Positions 1-6,362 of a stretch of 8,414 nucleotides of DNA are shown one piece after another; positions within the stretch are counted from its first letter, which is position 1, and every line of letters starts with the position of its first letter. This DNA comes from Sneathiella sp. (GTDB lineage Bacteria > Pseudomonadota > Alphaproteobacteria > Sneathiellales > Sneathiellaceae). Made by a program: the position numbers and the translations under genes. The DNA lies in NCBI GenBank assembly GCA_002732675.1, contig NVRR01000134.1:1-8414 (forward strand). The letters run 5' to 3'. The notes beneath the pieces were generated by a model. The model saw only the letters and a program-made list of their open reading frames with translations. It made no database searches and was not told where the DNA came from.

Positions 1-407
1 CTGACTTTATCGGCTCTCCTTCCATGAACTTTTTGCGCTACAACGGCAGCCTGCAAAAAGGCGCAAAGACAGTGGCGTTGAACGGGCAGGAGTTCATCGT
101 CCCCGAGCAATATGAGGAGGCCTACGGCGATCTCGTGTTTGGCGTCCGGCCAGAGCATATAAGCTTTACCGACGACAGCGCCTATCGCGGCCTGGTATTG
201 GCGGCAGAATATTTGGGGACGACCCAGATCATCACGCTGGACACACCCAACGGCAATGTGAAGGCGCGAATTGATGCGAGCCAACCTGTCACGGTGGGGG
301 AGAAGGTGGGGCTGGCCTTTAATCCGGCGACCATCATCTTGTTTGACGAGAAAAGCGGCGGGGCGATCGGCTCCGAGCTAAACAGCGGGGTGCTGGGAAA
401 TGGCTGA
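1..407 (+). CDS. Sugar ABC transporter ATPase, MalK/UgpC type, C-terminal fragment (5' end outside window)
   Basis: The reading frame is open from the first bases (codons from position 3) to a TGA at 405-407, giving 134 visible residues. The visible part begins DFIGSPSMNFL, which in MalK/UgpC-type ATPases of the CUT1 sugar importers marks the junction between the nucleotide-binding domain and the C-terminal regulatory (TOBE/OB-fold) domain. The typical GVRPEHI motif follows about 45 residues in. The Walker A, signature and Walker B motifs must lie upstream of the window, so catalytic competence cannot be judged. The ATG at 24 is an internal methionine, not the start. The last 8 nt overlap the next ATPase gene, so the two are probably translationally coupled and may form a heterodimeric motor. 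The protein is expected on the cytoplasmic face of the membrane, bound to permeases encoded upstream. The transported sugar cannot be told from this fragment. Confidence 0.9.
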   Translation, partial: DFIGSPSMNFLRYNGSLQKGAKTVALNGQEFIVPEQYEEAYGDLVFGVRPEHISFTDDSAYRGLVLAAEYLGTTQIITLDTPNGNVKARIDASQPVTVGEKVGLAFNPATIILFDEKSGGAIGSELNSGVLGNG

Positions 408-1395
408 AGTCATTCTCAAGAATATCTCTAAGTCCTTTGGCGATGTTGTTGCCCTTGACGATGTGTCCATGACCATTCCCGATGGCGCCTTTGTGGTGCT
501 ACTCGGGCCGACGGGCGCGGGGAAAACGACGATATTGCGCTTGATTTCCGGGCTGGAAAAACTGGATCAGGGAGAGATTTCCATTGGCGGCCGCGTGGTC
601 AATAAGGAGACCCCGGCGCAGCGCGATGTTGCCATGGTCTTCCAGCAATACTCGCTTTATCCGCATCTGTCGGTGCGGGATAATCTGGCCTTCCCGTTAC
701 GCTCTCCGATCTTGAAAACACCGGAAGACGAGATCACACGTAAGGTTATGGAAGTTGCAGAAGTTCTTCAAATTCCACATAAACTGGATAATAAGGCGAC
801 GGAGCTTTCAGGCGGAGAGATGCAACGGGTATCCATCGGGCGGGCGCTGGTCCGCGATCCGGTGATCTATCTGATGGATGAGCCGTTAAGCTCGCTCGAT
901 GCGAAGCTGCGCACGGATTTACGGATGGAGCTCAAGCGTATTCACGCGAGCCTTGGTGCCACTTTCCTCTATGTGACCCATGATCAGATTGAAGCGATGA
1001 CCATGGCAACCCATGTCGGGGTTCTTCGGAATGGAAAACTGGTGCAGTTCGGCTCGCCGCGTGAGATATATGAGAACCCGAACAGCGTCTATGTCTCCAG
1101 CCGCCTTGGGCTGCCACGGATCAATATTCTCCCGGCGGATTTGTTTGGCACCGCTCCCAATGGTGCGGCTCAGATCGGCCTGCGTCCGGAACAGATCACG
1201 CAAGGCTCTGGCAAGGCAGCGGAAGTGATACGGGTAGAGCATTTGGGGGATCAGACGCGCCTGCATTTGAAGCTGGAAGGCCATGACATCACAACTTTGG
1301 CCGAGGCGGGCACTGAATATGACGTCGGGTCCGGGGTAAAAATACAGCCCAAGAACCCGCTTTATTTCGATGACAATGGCAACAGGATTTTCTGA
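400..1395 (+). CDS. Sugar ABC transporter ATPase, second subunit (CUT1 family)
   Basis: This complete 331-residue ATPase would power a binding-protein-dependent sugar importer. All nucleotide-binding motifs are intact: Walker A GPTGAGKTT (residues 36-44), Q-loop Gln82 in VFQQYSLYPHL, signature LSGGEMQR (136-143), Walker B VIYLMDE (155-161), D-loop SSLDAKLR (164-171) and switch His194 in VTHDQ. A TOBE-like C-terminal region follows from about residue 235 and contains GLRPEQI. At 331 residues it is shorter than the roughly 360-370 usual for MalK, mostly because of a compact C-terminal region. The ATG at 400 lies inside the end of the preceding ATPase gene (8-nt overlap) with only a weak G-rich ribosome site before it, which suggests coupled translation. 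Two adjacent, different ATPase genes recall importers with two ATPase subunits, such as the rhizobial glycerol system GlpS/GlpT. That comparison is by architecture, and the substrate here is unknown. Confidence 0.93.
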   Translation: MAEVILKNISKSFGDVVALDDVSMTIPDGAFVVLLGPTGAGKTTILRLISGLEKLDQGEISIGGRVVNKETPAQRDVAMVFQQYSLYPHLSVRDNLAFPLRSPILKTPEDEITRKVMEVAEVLQIPHKLDNKATELSGGEMQRVSIGRALVRDPVIYLMDEPLSSLDAKLRTDLRMELKRIHASLGATFLYVTHDQIEAMTMATHVGVLRNGKLVQFGSPREIYENPNSVYVSSRLGLPRINILPADLFGTAPNGAAQIGLRPEQITQGSGKAAEVIRVEHLGDQTRLHLKLEGHDITTLAEAGTEYDVGSGVKIQPKNPLYFDDNGNRIF

Positions 1396-1400
1396 GGGTG
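1394..1400 (+). promoter_or_regulatory. Shine-Dalgarno site that sets the kinase start at 1406
   Basis: GAGGGTG overlaps the TGA stop of the second ATPase gene (1393-1395). The GAGG core lies 8 nt before the ATG at 1406. An in-frame ATG at 1370 has no purine-rich site before it and would add 12 residues encoded inside the ATPase gene. The start at 1406 gives MNQFIN, which matches the usual beginning of DhaK proteins. Confidence 0.65.
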
Positions 1401-1405
1401 TCGAT

Positions 1406-3040
1406 ATGAACCAATTCATTAATTCAAAAACGACCCTGGTAACGGATGCCATCGATGGACTTATCCATATGTCGGGCGGCGCGCTTGTCCGTCTTGATGG
1501 GTATCCGCATATCAAGGTTGTCATTCGTGCCGACTGGGATAAATCGCAGGTCGCCCTGATTTCCGGGGGCGGGTCTGGGCATGAGCCGGCACATGCTGGT
1601 TTTGTCGGGCAAGGGATGCTGACGGCGGCAATTTGCGGCGAAGTCTTTGCCTCCCCTTCCGTGGATGCGGTGCTGGCCGGTATTCTGGCGGTCACCGGAG
1701 ACGCGGGCTGCCTGTTGATTGTCAAGAATTATACGGGCGATCGGCTGAATTTCGGTTTGGCTGCCGAGCGGGCGCGGGCGTTCGGGCTGAAAGTTGAGAT
1801 GGTGGTGGTCGATGATGATATTGCCCTGCCTGATCTGCCGCAGCCGCGCGGTGTGGCCGGCACGCTTTTTGTCCACAAGATCGCCGGTGCCGCCGCAGCG
1901 GAGGGAGCGGACCTGGCCAGGGTCGCCGCCATTGCACAGGACGTCATCGGCGCTGTGTCGTCGATCGGTATGTCACTGGATACCTGCACGGTTCCGGGAT
2001 CACAAAAGGAAGACCGGATTGCGGCTGGAAAAGCGGAATTGGGCCTGGGCATTCATGGTGAAGCAGGCGTTGAGCAGGTTGCCTTCGAGACCGCCCATGC
2101 CGCAATGGCGCAGGTGCTGGAAAAACTCAGTGATAAAATCGGCGTGGGCCCGCATGTGGCCCTGCTGAATAATCTCGGCTCGACGACGCCGCTGGAAATG
2201 GCAGTTCTGGCGCAGGAGCTGGCAACGTCGCCCTATGCTACCAACATCAACTTTGTCGTTGGCCCGGCGCCGCTGATGACATCCCTGAACATGCACGGAT
2301 TTTCCGTCTCCGTGATGCCGTTGTCGGCGGACTGGAAAGCCGCCCTGCAAAGCGACGTCTGTTTGACTGCCTGGCCGACGATGAAGGAGATCAAACCACC
2401 TGCGGTGTTGCCTCTTCCCGATGGATTGAGCCCAATACAGCCGATTGCCTCAGAAAACGCCAGAACCAGATCGATAATAGAGGCTTGCTGTGATTTGTTG
2501 ATCAAGGCCGAGACCAACCTTAATCTGCTGGATGCAAAATCCGGGGATGGCGATACGGGGAGTACTTTGGCTACCGCAGCCCGGGCGCTGAAAAGCAGTC
2601 TGGACCGCATGCCGCTGGCGGACCTGACGCAATTATTCCGCGCTGTCGGTAATGAGCTGAGCCAGACCATGGGCGGATCGTCCGGGGTTCTCCTGGCAAT
2701 TTTCTTCGGCGCCGCCGGTGATGCCTTTGCCAGCGGCAAATCGACCGTAGCGGCTTTGTCGGCGGGGCTAAACCGGATCAGTCAGGTTGGCGGCGCGCTT
2801 AAAGGCGACCGCACCATGATTGACGCCCTTGAACCCGCGTTGATGGCGATGCCGGAAGGAATGGAGAACGCGGCGATTGCGGCGAGAACTGGCGCGGATG
2901 CCACGGCGAAAATCGGGCGCGCCAAGGCGGGCCGGGCCTCCTATGTTCCCGAAGCGAACCTGATCGGCCATAATGACCCGGGGGCGGAGGCCGTTGCGTT
3001 GTTATTTGAAGGGCTTGCCAAAGCACTTGGCGATAACTGA
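1406..3040 (+). CDS. Dihydroxyacetone kinase family protein, fused DhaK-DhaL (ATP-dependent small-ketose kinase)
   Basis: The 544-residue protein has the length and order of single-chain ATP-dependent dihydroxyacetone kinases: a DhaK (DAK1) domain at about 1-325 and a DhaL (DAK2) domain at about 350-540. The DhaK half has GGGSGHEPAHAGF (54-66), NYTGDRLNF (108-116) and GLGIHGEAG (213-221). His217 in the last motif fits the family histidine that binds the ketose carbonyl covalently. The DhaL half has LDAKSGDGDTGST (375-387), with Asp376, Asp381 and Asp383 at the spacing of the Mg-ATP aspartates, and MGGSSG (422-427). No key residue appears lost, so an active ATP-dependent kinase is expected in the cytoplasm. 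The family includes glycerone kinases and also erythrulose kinases, so the substrate is left open. Standard xylose catabolism through xylA/xylB needs no such enzyme. The gene sits 10 nt after the ATPase and 10 nt before the regulator gene. Confidence 0.93.
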   Translation: MNQFINSKTTLVTDAIDGLIHMSGGALVRLDGYPHIKVVIRADWDKSQVALISGGGSGHEPAHAGFVGQGMLTAAICGEVFASPSVDAVLAGILAVTGDAGCLLIVKNYTGDRLNFGLAAERARAFGLKVEMVVVDDDIALPDLPQPRGVAGTLFVHKIAGAAAAEGADLARVAAIAQDVIGAVSSIGMSLDTCTVPGSQKEDRIAAGKAELGLGIHGEAGVEQVAFETAHAAMAQVLEKLSDKIGVGPHVALLNNLGSTTPLEMAVLAQELATSPYATNINFVVGPAPLMTSLNMHGFSVSVMPLSADWKAALQSDVCLTAWPTMKEIKPPAVLPLPDGLSPIQPIASENARTRSIIEACCDLLIKAETNLNLLDAKSGDGDTGSTLATAARALKSSLDRMPLADLTQLFRAVGNELSQTMGGSSGVLLAIFFGAAGDAFASGKSTVAALSAGLNRISQVGGALKGDRTMIDALEPALMAMPEGMENAAIAARTGADATAKIGRAKAGRASYVPEANLIGHNDPGAEAVALLFEGLAKALGDN

Positions 3041-3050
3041 GACGGAGATA

Positions 3051-4115
3051 ATGGGAAAACACGGGCGCGACATAAATTTTAAACCGACGGTCAATGATAT
3101 TGCCCGGGTGGCTGGCGTCAGCCTGGCGACGGTGGATCGGGTCATTAACCACCGGCCGGGTGTCCGCAATGTCACCATTGAGCGGGTCCATAAGGCCATC
3201 AAGGAGTTGGGCTATGTACGCGATACGGCGGCGGCTAACCTCGCGCGGGGACGGGTGTATAATTTTCATTTCCTGCTGCCGGAAAGCAACAACGAATTTG
3301 TCGCCATGCTGGAGCAACAAATTTCCGAGCTGTCCGATGTCATGGCGTTTGAGCGGACCAAGCTCAGTTTCGAACGGGTACCCGCTTTTGATCCGCAGGC
3401 CATGGCCCGGATTATTTCAAAGATGGTTCCACAGGATGTGGATGGTGTCGCGATTTTTGGCCCGGAGACGCCCTCTGTGCGTGATGCTATCGACCAGATC
3501 AAGAAGCACGGCGTCGCTGTGGTTGCGCTGGTGTCGGATTTGCCAAGCTCGGAGAGAGATCATTTCGTCGGGATCGACAATATTGCCGCCGGTCGGACAG
3601 CGGGTCAGCTGATGGGGCATTTTCTGGCCGGAGGTCGCAAGAAAGTACTGGTCGTCACCGGCTCCATGTTGGCGCGGGATCATCTGGAGCGTCGTTTGGG
3701 TTTCGATCAGGTGATGACGGAGAGTTTTGCGGATGTTGATGTTTTACCGTCGCTTGAAGGGCGGGACGATCCGAAGCTGTTGGAGCGGCTGTTGCCGGAC
3801 GCGTTTGCAACGACGCCAGACATTGCCGGGGTTTATTCGTCGGCTGCCGGAAATGCGGGTTTGATTAATTTTTTACAGCGAAACGGGCTCGACGATAAGG
3901 TTATTGTTGTTGGTCATGAACTGACGTCATTGTCACGCGAGGCACTGGCGCAAGGGACGTTCGACGCCATTATTTCACAGGATACCGGGCATCTGATCCG
4001 GAGTACGGTCCGGGTTTTACGGGCGAAAAGCGATAGATTGCCGATCAATATTTCGCAAGAACGCATTCGAATCGACGTCTATTTAAAAGAAAATATGCCG
4101 CCGCTTTGCGGCTAG
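3051..4115 (+). CDS. LacI-family transcriptional regulator with sugar-binding domain
   Basis: The 354-residue protein has an N-terminal LacI-type helix-turn-helix, TVNDIARVAGVSLATVDRVIN (about 13-33), and a hinge region around AANLARGR (61-68). The remaining residues, about 69-350, form a periplasmic-binding-protein-like effector domain. The recognition helix reads ATVDRVIN where classical LacI members have ATVSRVLN. Regulators with the VDR form often have a ribose-binding-protein-like sensor domain, which fits here. The start at 3051 is chosen because GGAG lies at 3044-3047, though its spacing of 3 nt is short. An in-frame ATG at 2973 would overlap the kinase gene by 68 nt, has no evident ribosome site and adds residues outside the fold. 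The protein probably controls this operon, and its own expression, in response to a sugar or sugar phosphate. The operator is expected at the operon promoter upstream of the window. Confidence 0.93.
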   Translation: MGKHGRDINFKPTVNDIARVAGVSLATVDRVINHRPGVRNVTIERVHKAIKELGYVRDTAAANLARGRVYNFHFLLPESNNEFVAMLEQQISELSDVMAFERTKLSFERVPAFDPQAMARIISKMVPQDVDGVAIFGPETPSVRDAIDQIKKHGVAVVALVSDLPSSERDHFVGIDNIAAGRTAGQLMGHFLAGGRKKVLVVTGSMLARDHLERRLGFDQVMTESFADVDVLPSLEGRDDPKLLERLLPDAFATTPDIAGVYSSAAGNAGLINFLQRNGLDDKVIVVGHELTSLSREALAQGTFDAIISQDTGHLIRSTVRVLRAKSDRLPINISQERIRIDVYLKENMPPLCG

Positions 4116-4122
4116 CATTCAT

Positions 4123-4129
4123 GGGAGGG
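4123..4129 (+). promoter_or_regulatory. Strong Shine-Dalgarno site for the TIM-barrel gene
   Basis: GGGAGGG, containing the consensus GGAGG at 4124-4128, lies 6 nt before the ATG at 4135. It is the best ribosome site in the window and follows the longest intergenic gap, 19 nt. Translation of this gene is therefore probably initiated independently rather than only by coupling to the regulator gene. Confidence 0.7.
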
Positions 4130-4134
4130 AAAAC

Positions 4135-5190
4135 ATGAAAACCATTAAGGGACCAGCGCTATTTCTGGCGCAATTCGCGGGCGACGACGCGCCGTTCAAT
4201 TCCTGGGACAGCATCACCAAATGGGCGGCAGACTGCGGCTACAAGGGGGTTCAGGTGCCGAGCTGGGATAGCCGCCTGTTTGACCTTGATAAGGCCGCAA
4301 TTTCCAAGACCTATTGCGATGAATTCAAGGGTCAGGCCGCCGCTAACGGCATTGAGGTAACCGAGCTTTCGAGCCATCTGCAGGGGCAACTGGTCGCCGT
4401 GCATCCCGCTTATGATACTGCGTTCGATGGCTTCGCCGCGCCGGAAGTCCACGGCAATCCGAAGGCCCGTCAGGAATGGGCAGTTGATCAGGTCAAAAAA
4501 GCGCTGAGTACGTCTAAAAACCTCGGGCTCACGGATCATGTGACTTTTTCCGGCGCGCTGGCCTGGCCCTATATGTACCCCTGGCCGCCGCGCCCGGCGG
4601 GGCTGGTGGAAACGGCGTTCGACGAGCTGGCAAAGCGCTGGCGGCCACTCCTTGATCACGCCGAAGACTGCGGCGTCAATGTTTGCTATGAGGTGCATCC
4701 TGGCGAAGACCTGCATGATGGTGTGACGTTCGAGATGTTTCTGGAGCGAGTGGATAATCATGCCCGCTGCAACATGCTGTATGATCCATCGCATTATGTG
4801 CTGCAATGCCTGGATTATCTCGATCATATCGATATCTATAAAGACCGCATCAAGATGTTCCATGTGAAGGATGCGGAATTTAACCCGACGGGGCGGCAGG
4901 GCGTCTATGGCGGCTATCAGCCGTGGGTTGATCGCGCCGGGCGCTTTCGCAGTCTTGGCGACGGGCAGGTGGATTTCGTCGGTATTTTCTCCAAAATGGC
5001 GGCCAATGATTTCTCTGGCTGGGCCGTTGTCGAATGGGAATGCTGCCTGAAGCACTCCGAAGATGGCGCCCGCGAAGGGGCGCAGTTCGTCAAAGACCAT
5101 ATCATCCGCGTTACCGAGCGGGCCTTTGATGATTTCGCTGATGGCGGCACCGACGAGGAGGCCAATCGCAAAATGCTGGGGATCTCCTGA
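4135..5190 (+). CDS. Sugar phosphate isomerase/epimerase-like TIM-barrel protein
   Basis: The 351-residue protein belongs to the xylose-isomerase-like TIM-barrel superfamily (IolE/sugar phosphate isomerase-epimerase group). The pattern of metal ligands at the ends of the barrel strands is visible: Glu186 in CYEVHPGE, Asp217 in LYDPSHY, His243 in FHVKDAEF, and Glu300 or Glu302 in VVEWE. GDGQVDF (275-281), typical of the penultimate strand region, is also present. A divalent-metal enzyme acting on a sugar or sugar derivative in the cytoplasm is expected. There is no signal peptide. The stop overlaps the start of the Gfo/Idh/MocA gene by one base (TGATG), so the two are probably made together and act in succession. 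Family members include isomerases, epimerases, dehydratases and, when paired with such dehydrogenases, enzymes acting on 3-keto-sugars and 3-keto-glycosides. The exact reaction cannot be read from the sequence. It is clearly distinct from the true xylose isomerase at the end of the window. Confidence 0.88.
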   Translation: MKTIKGPALFLAQFAGDDAPFNSWDSITKWAADCGYKGVQVPSWDSRLFDLDKAAISKTYCDEFKGQAAANGIEVTELSSHLQGQLVAVHPAYDTAFDGFAAPEVHGNPKARQEWAVDQVKKALSTSKNLGLTDHVTFSGALAWPYMYPWPPRPAGLVETAFDELAKRWRPLLDHAEDCGVNVCYEVHPGEDLHDGVTFEMFLERVDNHARCNMLYDPSHYVLQCLDYLDHIDIYKDRIKMFHVKDAEFNPTGRQGVYGGYQPWVDRAGRFRSLGDGQVDFVGIFSKMAANDFSGWAVVEWECCLKHSEDGAREGAQFVKDHIIRVTERAFDDFADGGTDEEANRKMLGIS

Positions 5191-6353
5191 TGGCCATTGA
5201 AGGACGCCATGAAAGCCATGGCGGGCGCATCCGTCTCGGCATGGTTGGCGGCGGCAATGATGCCTTCATCGGTGGCGTGCACCGTATCGCGTCACGCCTG
5301 GACGATAAATTTGTTCTGGTGGCTGGGGCGCTATCGTCGACACCAGAAAAGGCACGGGAATCCGGTGAAGTCTTGGGGTTGGCACCGGATCGGATTTATG
5401 ATGATTTCAAGCAAATGGCCATCCGGGAAGCCCGGCTTAAAAACGGCATAGAGGCGGTTTCCATTGTCACGCCAAACCATGTCCACCTCGCTGCTGCCCG
5501 TGAATTTCTTAAGCGCGGTATCCATGTGATCTGTGACAAACCCCTCACGTCAACTTTGCCGGACGCCAAAAAACTGGTGAAAGCGGCGGAGGCGTCCGAG
5601 GCGCTGTTTATCCTCACTCATAATTACACAGGCTATCCCATGATCCGGCAGGCGCGGGAGATGATCGCAAATGGCGACCTTGGCAAGATCCGGGTCGTTC
5701 AGGCGGAATATGCGCAAGATTGGCTGACGACCGCGCAGGATTTCAAGCAGGCGGAATGGCGCACGGATCCGGCGCGGGCCGGGGCCGGGGGCTCCACTGG
5801 CGATATCGGCACCCATGCCTTTAATCTGGCGAGCTTTGTCACCGGGTTGGAGCTTGAAAGCCTCGCCGCTGATCTGCAAGCCTTTGTTGAGGGGCGCGAA
5901 GTGGATGACAACGCCCACGTGATGCTGCGCTTCAAAGGCGGTGCGCGCGGTATGCTCTGGAGCTCTCAGGTCGCGCCCGGCAATGAAAACGGCTTGCGCT
6001 TGCGTATCTATGGGGAGAAGGGCGGTCTGGAATGGGCGCAGGAGGATCCCAATTATCTGTGGCATTCACCATTCGAAGAACCCAAACGCCTGATCACCCG
6101 GCAGGGCGCCGGAGCGGGCAGCGCCGCCGAGCGCATGAGCCGTATTCCGCCCGGTCACCCCGAAGGCTATCTTGAAGGCTTCGCCAATATCTATGGGGAA
6201 GCCGCGGCGGCGATACTGGCGGCTAGGGATGGCAAGAAACCACCAGCTGATGTCATCTATCCTGACGTCTATGATGGGCTGAAAGGCGTGCAGTTTATTG
6301 ATGCCTGTGTGCGTTCCTCGGCGCGCAACGCCGCTTGGGTCAGCCTGGGTTAG
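5190..6353 (+). CDS. Gfo/Idh/MocA-family NAD(P)-dependent oxidoreductase
   Basis: The 387-residue protein has an N-terminal Rossmann fold with the nucleotide-binding loop GMVGGGNDAFIG (17-28). VSIVTPNHVH (90-99) follows. CDKPL (115-119) is the family's EKP-type motif with Asp in place of Glu, and it keeps catalytic Lys117. The C-terminal substrate domain has GDIGTH (204-209), with Asp205 and His209 fitting the catalytic pair. Enzymes of this family oxidise or reduce a hydroxyl or carbonyl of sugars, cyclitols and glycosides using NAD(P). The ATG at 5190 shares one base with the preceding stop, with a G-rich stretch at 5178-5181 about 8 nt upstream. The resulting N-terminus, a short leader before the Rossmann strand, looks natural for this subgroup. 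The next gene begins 9 nt after the stop. With the TIM-barrel neighbour it forms a dehydrogenase/isomerase pair. The substrate is unknown. Confidence 0.92.
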   Translation: MAIEGRHESHGGRIRLGMVGGGNDAFIGGVHRIASRLDDKFVLVAGALSSTPEKARESGEVLGLAPDRIYDDFKQMAIREARLKNGIEAVSIVTPNHVHLAAAREFLKRGIHVICDKPLTSTLPDAKKLVKAAEASEALFILTHNYTGYPMIRQAREMIANGDLGKIRVVQAEYAQDWLTTAQDFKQAEWRTDPARAGAGGSTGDIGTHAFNLASFVTGLELESLAADLQAFVEGREVDDNAHVMLRFKGGARGMLWSSQVAPGNENGLRLRIYGEKGGLEWAQEDPNYLWHSPFEEPKRLITRQGAGAGSAAERMSRIPPGHPEGYLEGFANIYGEAAAAILAARDGKKPPADVIYPDVYDGLKGVQFIDACVRSSARNAAWVSLG

Positions 6354-6357
6354 GGAG
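6352..6357 (+). promoter_or_regulatory. Shine-Dalgarno site for xylB
   Basis: AGGGAG overlaps the TAG stop of the oxidoreductase gene (6351-6353) and lies 5 nt before the ATG at 6363. It supports that start for xylulokinase, whose first residues [10 protein letters not shown] already belong to the family fold. Confidence 0.65.
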
Positions 6358-6362
6358 CGGAC

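Noticed and set aside
2..14. 13-nt string shared exactly with 7237-7249, considered as a direct repeat
   Set aside because: The two copies lie in unrelated genes in different codon phases, are short, and are not flanked by further similarity. Chance is the best explanation.
1370..1405. Upstream in-frame ATG for the DHA-kinase-family gene
   Set aside because: It has no Shine-Dalgarno site, overlaps the ATPase gene by 26 nt and adds 12 residues outside the conserved fold. The ATG at 1406 has GAGG 8 nt upstream.
919..1725. Antisense open frame of 268 codons on the - strand spanning the ATPase-kinase junction
   Set aside because: It covers conserved parts of two real genes on the other strand, and its proline- and arginine-rich translation looks like a shadow frame.
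2973..3050. Upstream in-frame ATG for the LacI-family regulator
   Set aside because: It overlaps the kinase gene by 68 nt, lacks a ribosome site and would add an arginine-rich leader before the helix-turn-helix that the family does not have.
4100..4112. Small hairpin GCCGC-TTT-GCGGC at the end of the regulator gene, considered as a terminator
   Set aside because: The stem is only 5 bp and no T-run follows. The next gene starts 22 nt later with a strong ribosome site, so termination here is unlikely.
4159..5100. Long antisense open frame of 313 codons on the - strand
   Set aside because: It lies wholly inside the well-supported TIM-barrel gene, its translation has no recognisable domain, and long antisense frames are common opposite GC-rich genes.
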